64,000 nucleotides of DNA, from assembly GCA_963691655.1 (NCBI GenBank), contig OY829330.1, positions 2,666,001 to 2,730,000 of the forward strand, written 5' to 3'. Within the stretch, counting starts at the first letter, position 1. Each line of letters starts with the position of its first letter. The notes beneath the pieces are model-generated. The model did not search any database. It saw only the letters and a program-made list of their open reading frames with translations, and was not told where the DNA came from. The translations under genes and the position numbers were made by a program. Shown piece by piece: positions 56,349 through 64,000 of this stretch. The DNA comes from Toxonevra muliebris. Lineage: Eukaryota; Arthropoda; Insecta; Diptera; Pallopteridae.

Positions 56349-58721
56349 CTCTTTAATCAGTAAATCTGTCCACATGACTGAATTTGCAAGGGAATTAGTG
56401 CTGCTGGTACTTTCTACAATCTCAATCAAGCTGGACGTAGCATTACAATCAATTTTTGTTTGCCTATATATACTTTCATTAGAGGAGCTGCAAGAATTGT
56501 CAAGAGGAGGAACTGCATTCGTTGTTATTCCATTACTCTCCTGCCTGTGTTCGCGATCATTATTGTCATCCTCATTAGCAACGGTATCCATTACAGAAGC
56601 TGCCTCAAACTGTGATGCAGGTGATATTCCACGTACAGTACTCATGATATCTCTATTTTCAATGCTGCCTAAGCGGTTAGTATTTTCTACATGCTGGTTA
56701 TAGTATTCGTCATTCTCGGGAATGCCTTCAACATCAACTATATCGTCTATACAGCTATTGCAGCGATTAATACATGGTTTTGAGTGTATAGAATAACTGG
56801 ATGAGGGTGATGTGACATATTTTGTTGACGGCGGATGTGGTGGTGATGACGTTGCAGTATGGTAATGTGCTGATGGTGAACAAGAAGTTACACGTAAATG
56901 TGAAGATATCAAATGTAAATTCTGCGTTAAAGTTTCATCTTCAGTAGTTTCAATATCGACCATTTCGTCATCTTCTGCATCGGCATTCTCGTCGTCTGAA
57001 GAATGCGACTCTTTAATGTAGGCTACAACGGATCTTGTTGGAAACATGCGAGGTGGTGAGATGGCCTCATTATGATTATTTTTACCTGCAATTAGCAATC
57101 GCGATGGCGGATGTGGAAAAAGCAACGAACTAGGCGATGCACAATTGGTATTTACCGAAAGTGCTATCGAAGCAGCTACGTTGGAGGCAATTACTTCATT
57201 GTTTGGCACTGAGGCAGCAGCAGCAGTGACGGCAGCAGCAGATGATGCCGAGGATGATGATGAAGATGATGATGACGATGCCAATGATGACATGGACGAA
57301 ACTGATGCCGAAGCTGAAACTGGTCCAGAATATACGGAAGATGAAGCAAGTGATGTAGTTGTACCACCTACAGCATTCAATGTGTGCTTTTGGTTTTGTT
57401 GCAATACCGGTTTAAACGCCGAAGCAGTTAGCAAATGAGGCAAACATGTATCATTGTTTGACTTATTTAGCGGACTGAGATTTTTTTCCAGTACAGCGTC
57501 GTCAGGTGAACTAGACACTCTAAAACTGCTTTTGCTGCTTAGAACGTTTGTGTATGATAAAGTATCATGTAAATGACAATTGCTGCCGTTACCAACGCCA
57601 TCCCCACCACCATTATTACCACTACCACTTATGGTAGGTGGCAAGGCACCTGAGGCTTTTATCCAAGACAGCGTACAGTTGGGAAATGAAAATGCAGAAG
57701 TACTGCTGCCACTTTTTACTTTATGCTGCTGCTGTTGTTGCTGTGCAGCATGTGCATGCCACATGTAGTCCATCATGAAACTACGTGAAAACGGTATCAG
57801 TGAATTTTCATGCTCGCTAATTCCGGCGCTACGTGTCTGGCTTGGTGCTACAGTTGTCGGCTGGTGGATATTTAGTGGACGCATAGTGCTAACGTTGGGC
57901 ACTTGTGATGTCACAGGTCCTAATCCATGATCTCTGGAACGTTTTGGCGATGGATGTGAAGGAATGTCATTGCGATTAGGGCTTGTTTTCGTCGTGTTAG
58001 AATTATGCGCTTGTGACATTTCACCGCTTTGATTGATGATAGAATTAGTATTGTTGCTGGAAACTTTTAATGTTAATGGCGATGAGGTCATAGATGAACT
58101 GTTATGCTGCATAAGACGTTTGCGTGTACCTCCATTAAACATGGCTTTCACATCTTCCCAGGCATGTGTAATCTCTTCCGGTGGTTGCCCGCTTAGTAGC
58201 ATATGCCGTCGCCATGAATTAAAATTAGCAGCATCTGGTTGCACATACTTGTCATTGGCACTGACGCGATGTGAGTGGAAAATGAATTTATTTGGAGAAA
58301 AGAACATGCCGCAGTAGCTGCATTTAATGCACTTGGCACGTGAGGAATTATAACGTGAGGGCAAGAATGATCCTCGACAACCCCATGCGCACTTATGGTG
58401 AACACTGAACGCGAAATCATCCGGAAGTCTTGGTGGAGCATTGTCACCCAGAAAACTTTTACAAAGTCTTTCAGCCTCTCGCCGTGTTATCATCCCACAA
58501 CGACGAGAACTAACTGGCATAGCGCCAGCACGTCGTAATATTTCTAACTGTACCGGTGTACATTGAACGCATGTAATACCAAGCGCCACGCGCCGATTGT
58601 GAATTTCATTGTAACTGAATTGCTTTAGCAGTGTATTAGAAATTTGTGCAAGACACAAACGCTCTTGTCCCTCGATATACAGTGATACGATTGGAATACC
58701 ATAAAGCAGTACCGTACTAAC
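56349..58721 (-). CDS. fuss: fuss (SKOR/fussel Ski-family corepressor), large internal exon
   Basis: A 791-codon exon. The acceptor AG at 58723-58722 follows TATTTTC. The donor GTAAGT begins at 56348 after IKE. Phase is 0 at both ends. It opens inside the Ski/Sno domain (LLYGIPIVSLYIEGQERLCL, then NRRVALGITCVQCTPVQLEI; residues 1-98). The c-Ski SMAD4-binding domain follows (about 100-195), with zinc-site residues in KCIKCSYCGMFFSPNKFIFH and NSSRAKC before it, and ends AWEDVKAMFNGGTRKR. The match is to SKOR1/2-type proteins rather than Ski/SnoN. The rest is low-complexity: Gln, Ser (SSSSSSSSSS), Ala and acidic tracts. Family members are nuclear, mainly neuronal corepressors acting on SMAD/BMP or other partners. 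The N-terminal exon lies beyond the window. Shadow frames on the plus strand are not genes. Confidence 0.92.
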
Positions 58722-60427
58722 CTGAAAATATAATGAAGTTTTTAATCCATGGTAATTTATTGTATTGCATTAAAAAATTTTGCGAAAATGTATATAACAT
58801 TTTGGTTGGCTAAAAACAAAATCTAACGGTTTATGCACAGTAGACTGTGGATAAATGCACATTAAAATTCCATAACAATTCTGTGCAGTTAAGTGAGTTT
58901 TACAGATAAATAAATGTACATTGTTTAAACGCTATCAAAGTTAAATGTAAAATCTTCTTGTACCCAAACAATGCTAGCGCTCCGATTTTTTTTAAATTTC
59001 AAATAAGCACGTATTAAGTTAACTAAACAATTCTCAAAGAAATAGAAAAATATCAAATATAATTTTCCAACACATTGCAAAATTTTAGCCCAATACATAT
59101 TTGGTTTTATACTAAAATTGTGCACTGCATTGCATAGGTCTAAAATGAATTTCGAGACTCCGGAATTTGATTTTTATAGAAAATGTTCGCTTTATATAGA
59201 ATTTTAAAGACACTTGGAATTTTTGTAATCATTTTTTCTGTGAAAATTGGTACTCGGGGTTTTTCGTACGAGGAGTTAATTTTTGATATGTATTTTTAAC
59301 TCAGGCGTCCAATAGGGAGCGCTATCGAAATTTTTTTTACAGTTTTCACTGCTAATTTTATTCAAAAACACAAATTTTTCTTTATTTTCTTTCTTTATTC
59401 ATTTATTTATTTATTTATATTCTTTTGGACAATGACGATTTATTATTTTTTGCCGATACTAATGAAAAAAACCATGTAAAATATTTAAATATAACTCCGG
59501 TATCGGTTTCCAAATGGCCCCGGCCTAAAATCCATAAAGCCGTAACTACAGAAATTTTCAAAATCGACTTTTTGAATTATTTCGATGCACCAACTTGCCT
59601 ACATGTCACTGCAAAATTTCAAACTTCTATACCCAAAAATAACGGCTTTATTAACGAAATCTAAAAGGCGGTAACTACAAGTACATGAATTTAATAAGCA
59701 AATAGACGTATTTACACACTTGAATGAAAAAGGAAACAAAATATTTCATTATTTTTAAGTAACTAAGTGATACTAAAGATACTAAACCTTCACAATTATA
59801 TTCTTCTTAAATCTATAGTATTTTTCATTTGAAAATATTTTTGGCTTCTTCTGCAATAAATTAAATGCGTAATTACGGCTTTTTAGATTTTAGATGACGA
59901 TGTAAGTTTATTGTAAACAATTAAATTGTTGGTCCACATGCTATTTTATTATAAAAAACTATTTCTTTTGAGCTAAAATTTAGCAATGTGTAAAAAAATA
60001 ATGTACAAAATGTTTTAAAATAGAGAGCATCTTTATTTGATATTTTTCGTTGCACTTTCCATTTGGATATATTGCTATTAGAATTGTGAGTTAACTTAAT
60101 TCATTTAGTACTTATTTGAATTTAAAAAAAAAAAAATGGAGCGCCATCTGGTGGTGAACAATTTTAATCCTTACTTTATAAAATTTGTTATTTAATTACC
60201 TTTTCAATAAGCCCTTATTCATTAAAATCGGCCTACGCTTTTCCATTTTATAGTTTTTATTGTTATTTAGCTGAGATAGGTAATAGGAATTCCTGATGTG
60301 TGCAACAAAAAGTTTGATTTTGTCGAACAGTGTTATAATTCTGAATAAACTTACTTTTGCATTACTCGTCAAAAGCCGATTAAAATAAATGCAACTGCAA
60401 GAATGCAGCATAACTAACGTAAATGAG
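58722..60427. other. Upstream intron of fuss
   Basis: AT-rich. An inverted motif pair AAATCTAAAAGGCGGTAACT (about 59658) and complement AAATCTAAAAAGCCGTAATT (about 59870-59892) plus a third related copy near 59525-59550 suggest a decayed MITE. The frame 59425-59664 runs across these motifs and is not a credible gene. No exon of fuss recognised. Confidence 0.45.
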
Positions 60428-62583
60428 GGTAATTCGGATCGATGTATATAATTCGGATAGATTTTGTTGTGCTAATAACTTTTTAAGGTTATTTCGGGAG
60501 TTTTTTATTATAACAAAATAAAATGCGATCATTTCATTTTTTTTATAAGTTATTATTGACATCTAAACTGTACAAAAAAACTTTTTTGGAGTTTATTTTA
60601 TGATATTTTTGTAGTGTTTTTTACGGTGTGGGACTGGCCCAGTGAATTACAGTACTTGAAGTCTTCTTAAACAAAAAATTTAAATAGATTATTGTTCTGT
60701 AGGTTTGTCATTCTAGCAGGTAGTAGATTTAAACATTTTAAATAAAAAATAACAAAATGGAGAACTTCCAATTTTTTTTTTAAATCGCGTTATTTTTTGT
60801 TGAAAATCGTTGTAAAAAATAGGAAATAATGATTAAAAAAAAAATTGATTTTTTGAAACTCGAACACCAGACTACATTCTTAATATATAACATTTAATGT
60901 TATTTATTATTTTGGTACATTTTTTTGTAAATATTGGTAGGAAATGAAATGAGTAAGTGGCAACCGTGGTTGTGAGCGTTTTTTCATTAGTGTCCGACCG
61001 AAGGTGATTTTTTGGCCGAAGCCGAACTTCAGCCATTCATCTAACCTTCGGCCGAAGACCTAAGGATTTTTAAAATATAAAAAATAAAAATCTGAAAGTA
61101 AATTTTTTCTATCTATGTATTTTCAAATATACAGAAAAATATAAATAGTAGATACTAATAACTAAAAATTTTGTATAAAAAATTTAAATTCCTAGCTACT
61201 AACAGCTAGTTTTTTTATCTGGCTAGTATGACGGGAAGTATTTTATTTATTTTTATTTCAAATTCAAACAAAATAATTAATTTTGCTGTTTTTGACAAAC
61301 TTTGACTGTCGCTAACATCATAATAACACATAACTAACCCATTTTTTTCAAAGCTTGGGAATTCCATAAACGAGGTGATAAAATGTAGCAACAAAAATCT
61401 ATTAAGTTGGTAATTAAACCCGTTTTGATGAAGGCTGTATAGAGACACGCTTCGGAACTAGAGGGTTAAGAAAAAATATTGAAAATTAAATTTTTGGGAT
61501 AGTTTTATTGTACTTATGTTCTTTTAGTTAAGTCATTAAAAGTTTGTATTTTTATCTATCTAGTTTTGAAAATAAGTATTTGATTTTTGTCATTTTTTTT
61601 AACTATTTCAATTTAAATAAAAAACATTGAGAGATATCACAATGATCCTGGTTCGAACGGAGTAGAACTACAGATGCATTGAAAATACGATGAAAATTTA
61701 AGCGCAATCAGTTCATTAGTTTTGGAGATATCGTGGCAGCCATTTCGAAAAATTCTGTTTTGAGAAAAACTAGTTTCAAAGTTCAAATATGCATGACTGC
61801 TGTATCAGGGCCTATAACTTTCAATCGACTGTGAATTTCAAAGAATACCTTTACACATATATTCTAGAGCGATTTTAGCCAAAACAGTTTCCAAATTTTT
61901 TGACCTCCTTGAAAGCAAAAAAAAAGTGAAGCGCCAGTAATTGAAAATGTCGCCTTCTCTAACAGTTCACGCTTCTTTTCAATGCGCTTCAAGTCTTCCT
62001 TAAAAGTAAAAAAGTTTGGCTTGCTTCTGCTGCCTCTAATTGTATTAGCTCCAGCAGGTTGTTCGTTAAAAAAAAATCACTGATTACTGTGTATACGGTT
62101 GTAAATCTGTGGGTTACTTCAAAAGTAAATATGGAACAAGCAAACAGAGAAAATATAACACAGAAATTGTAATGTAAATACTTTATATAACCACTTCACA
62201 TTTATTTATTTGTATAAATTTTTACTGCCAATCTATAGTAAAAATTATTATAAAGTAAAATGCTTTTAATCTTCGGCTTCGGCAAAATACTTCGGCCATT
62301 TTTTGCCGAAGGTGCAATTTTGGGCCGAATAGCCGAAGTAGAATATTCGGCCGGACACTAATTTTCATACAAAGCCTTAGCAAATAATATAAGAAACCCA
62401 CAAATTTTATAACAATAATAACTTTTGTACTAGTAAGTATATTTATATAATTTATATAGGGTTTTGTTCACTAAAGTTTGGTAAAAATAAGCCCTATTTT
62501 AGAAAACATACTAAGAAAAAATTAACTTCTAAATATGCGTTTTTCTACTTGCATATAGTTCGGATCGACGATCCGAATTACCA
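60428..62583. mobile_element. Possible larger inverted-repeat unit containing a hAT element
   Basis: GGTAATTCGGATCG near 60430 recurs inverted at 62570-62583 (14 bp perfect), with further GATCCGAA/TTCGGAT repeats next to each end. No coding frame and no clear target duplication, so this could be a MITE hosting the hAT element, or coincidence. Confidence 0.4.
60988..62360. mobile_element. hAT-like non-autonomous element with near-perfect 8-bp duplication
   Basis: 1373 bp. Ends TAGTGTCCGACCGAA and complement TAGTGTCCGGCCGAA differ at one of 15 positions. Flanking octamers TTTTTCAT (60980-60987) and ATTTTCAT (62361-62368) agree at 7 of 8, as expected for hAT insertion. Subterminal CTTCGGC/GCCGAAG motifs are repeated at both ends, possible transposase binding sites. 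No transposase frame. A right-part copy is at 43688-44231. Confidence 0.85.
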
Positions 62584-62599
62584 GCTGTTCATGCACCAC

Positions 62600-62895
62600 A
62601 TTATATTTCTATATCTATCACCTTATGTATTTTATTAACAGTTCCTATTTATCTATTATAAAACCTAACTCACACCACTACTGTGCAAGTTAACCAAGAG
62701 ATTTAATTACACGGTTATAAGAATAGAGAACTAGAGAAGTACCGTTTTCGGAGTCTCTCGGTTAGCTTAACTTTCTTGCTTAGTTATAAGTAAACTTGAA
62801 TTTTGTAAATCACTCATGTATAGTAAATTGCGCGAGCGAGTAATAAACTTATTTTTTTCTATATCAAGAACTGGCCTTTTCCTCATACATATTTT
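62600..62895 (+). repeat. Probable 5' LTR of a second BEL/Pao element
   Basis: Sequence upstream of the primer-binding site includes AATAAA at about 62841 and a TTTTTCT region. The left border is not readable without the partner LTR, so the start is a guess. Confidence 0.4.
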
Positions 62896-62913
62896 TGGCG
62901 CCCGAGCAGGGAC
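62896..62913 (+). promoter_or_regulatory. Retroelement primer-binding site
   Basis: TGGCGCCCGAGCAGGGAC just right of the putative LTR is a typical 18-nt tRNA 3'-end complement used to prime reverse transcription. The TGGCGCCCGA start resembles the lysine-tRNA class. Confidence 0.75.
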
Positions 62914-62998
62914 CAATCGGTCACCCATTTTTCGTTTTTACACAAAAACGCGTTAAAATTTCCAATTTAGTTTTTATTTGATTTTACGCTCAATTAAT

Positions 62999-64000
62999 AT
63001 GGCAACGGAGCTGGAGCGAGTTAATGCAATCGTAGAGGAGAAAACAGCACAACCACAACATTTCGCGTGGTGTTTGATGGTTCAAGCAAGTACCAAAATC
63101 AACCATCTCTAAACGAAGAACTGGTCCCGGGTGCAGCGCTTCATCGTGATTTATTTCAAATTGTCGTAAGTACTGATCATCAATGCTTTCTGTGGAGAGA
63201 ATCGCCGATAGAGACAATAAAAATTTATCAATTACATACAGTGACCTACGGCACCACTTTCTGCACCCTTTCTCTCCATCAGAACCTTGCAACAGCTTGC
63301 CAAGGATGAAACTATAATTCATCCGTGTGTATCAGAGATACTTCTTCGCAACGTTTATGTAGACGACTTTCTCACAGGAGCTGATAATTTACCCGAAGCA
63401 TTACATTTAAAACAAGATCTCTGCGCGCTGCTACGCTCAGGAGGATTCAGTTTGAGAAAATGGTCTTCCAACTGTGCTGATTTGCTGGACTTAATCCCAG
63501 CAGAACTTAAAGAATTTTCTGATTCGATTGTACTCAACGATGAAAAATTCATCAAAGCCTTGGGACTGCAATGGCACCCGCTAAGTGATTGTTTCTCATT
63601 TGTTGTTTCTTTTGGCATTACTAATAACCCAACCAAACGAAATCTACTTTCAGAGGACACCCCTGCGGATTGTGTAACAAAAGGAGTTATGTCTCAGGAT
63701 TTAAATACTCATCCTTTGTGGTGGCGCAGCCCTGCATGGCTCTTACAAAGCAAAGCCGCATGGCCAGCTGACATAGACCACCGAAATGACACCCTACTGG
63801 AGAAACGAAACACAATTAAAAGTTTGTACATTGCTGCTGAAAGTTATCCGGAAATTTTGCTCAAATTCTCTAGCCTGAGTAAAGCGCTTTCTGTAACGGC
63901 ATATGCTCTCCGCTTTCGGTATAACATTACTCATCAGGAGTGTCGCACAGGTGGCTTAACAGCTATAGAGTTAAAAGCAGCACAAAACCGTTTGATGTTT
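62999..64000 (+). pseudogene. BEL/Pao element with internal deletions (gag start fused to RT, RT fused to spacer)
   Basis: An ATG at 62999 opens a short gag start (MATELERVNAIVEEKTAQPQ), then the sequence jumps to RT (FRVVFDGSSKYQNQPSLNEE near 63060-63120). A frameshift near 63258 leads into a frame open to the window end. It contains FLSIRTLQQLAKDE, the catalytic box VYVDDFLTGAD at 63353-63385 and LGLQWHPLSDCFSFVV. A second jump follows to DTPADCVTKGVM and LWWRSPAWL near 63660-63740, the region after RNase H. So capsid, nucleocapsid, protease and most of the RT thumb/RNase H are gone, while the intact-looking YVDD and the long open frame suggest a fairly young element. It continues beyond the window. 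Confidence 0.8.

Noticed and set aside
57145..57438. Plus-strand frame rich in Asp/Ala within the fuss exon
   Set aside because: It is the antisense reading of the Ser/Ala/Gln tracts of the fuss exon; several other plus-strand frames at 56335-58317 are shadows for the same reason.
1..64000. CRISPR array, operon, bacterial defence or other novel multigene system
   Set aside because: The sequence is eukaryotic with introns and TEs; no spaced direct-repeat array or clustered genes of that kind is present. The only regular array is the minisatellite at 17262-17690.

Overview
The window is AT-rich, intron-bearing, transposon-dense DNA from an insect. The one confident host gene is a fly-type SKOR/fussel corepressor (fuss) on the minus strand: a 2.4-kb central exon at 56349-58721 and a candidate terminal exon at 27196-28050. 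Homopolymer-rich insect coding style and the mix of non-LTR elements, BEL/Pao, Ty3/gypsy, piggyBac-like, hAT-like and Tc1/mariner DNA point to a higher (cyclorrhaphan) fly, plausibly a tephritid. Species cannot be read from the sequence. In Drosophila fuss lies on the dot chromosome (Muller F), which would fit the TE load, but that placement here is inference.

Layout. 1-4491: RNase H-bearing R1/LOA-like LINE (minus) with an intact DUF4780-type ORF1, inserted into a second LINE (4492-6675, minus). 6676-9640: decayed LINE pieces. 10064-10755 and 10764-11751: two TIR-bounded Tc1/mariner elements (an internally deleted mariner and a DD37E-type element) only 8 bp apart. 11880-12400: Jockey-like RT fragment (plus). 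12390-14243: Ty3/gypsy protease-RT-RNase H remnant (minus), split by a 497-bp piggyBac-like MITE. 14244-15838: a LINE 5' half (plus) fused abruptly to a second, 5'-truncated DD37E copy. 17262-17690: minisatellite. 18040-19130: two partial LINE copies joined out of order. 19608-20462: Tc1/mariner remnant. 21655-25430: nearly complete Jockey-like LINE with a 63-bp in-frame triplication in its endonuclease.

27196-28050 is the host exon. Between it and the fuss exon lie about 28 kb that would be one intron if the exons belong together: hAT-like MITE (30986-31372), piggyBac remnant (31900-32530), TTAA-flanked MITE (34301-34508), a 76-nt near-perfect hairpin (34530-34605), LINE 3' ends (36303, 41985), a LINE (38755-41930) carrying a tRNA-derived SINE with a 12-bp target duplication (39728-40031), a MITE (42678-43670), a hAT-like element end (43688-44231), a BEL/Pao element (44240-49232) with a hAT-like MITE in its LTR, a second SINE (49628-49913), and a MITE with 32-bp TIRs (52855-53307).

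Upstream of the fuss exon are more intronic or 5' DNA, a full-length hAT-like element (60988-62360) inside a larger inverted-repeat unit (60428-62583), and a second BEL/Pao element with large internal deletions that runs off the window end (62600-64000).

I see no CRISPR, operon, rRNA or canonical tRNA gene and no convincing novel multigene system. The interest is in the host gene architecture and in new-looking non-autonomous elements, several with readable TIRs and target duplications.
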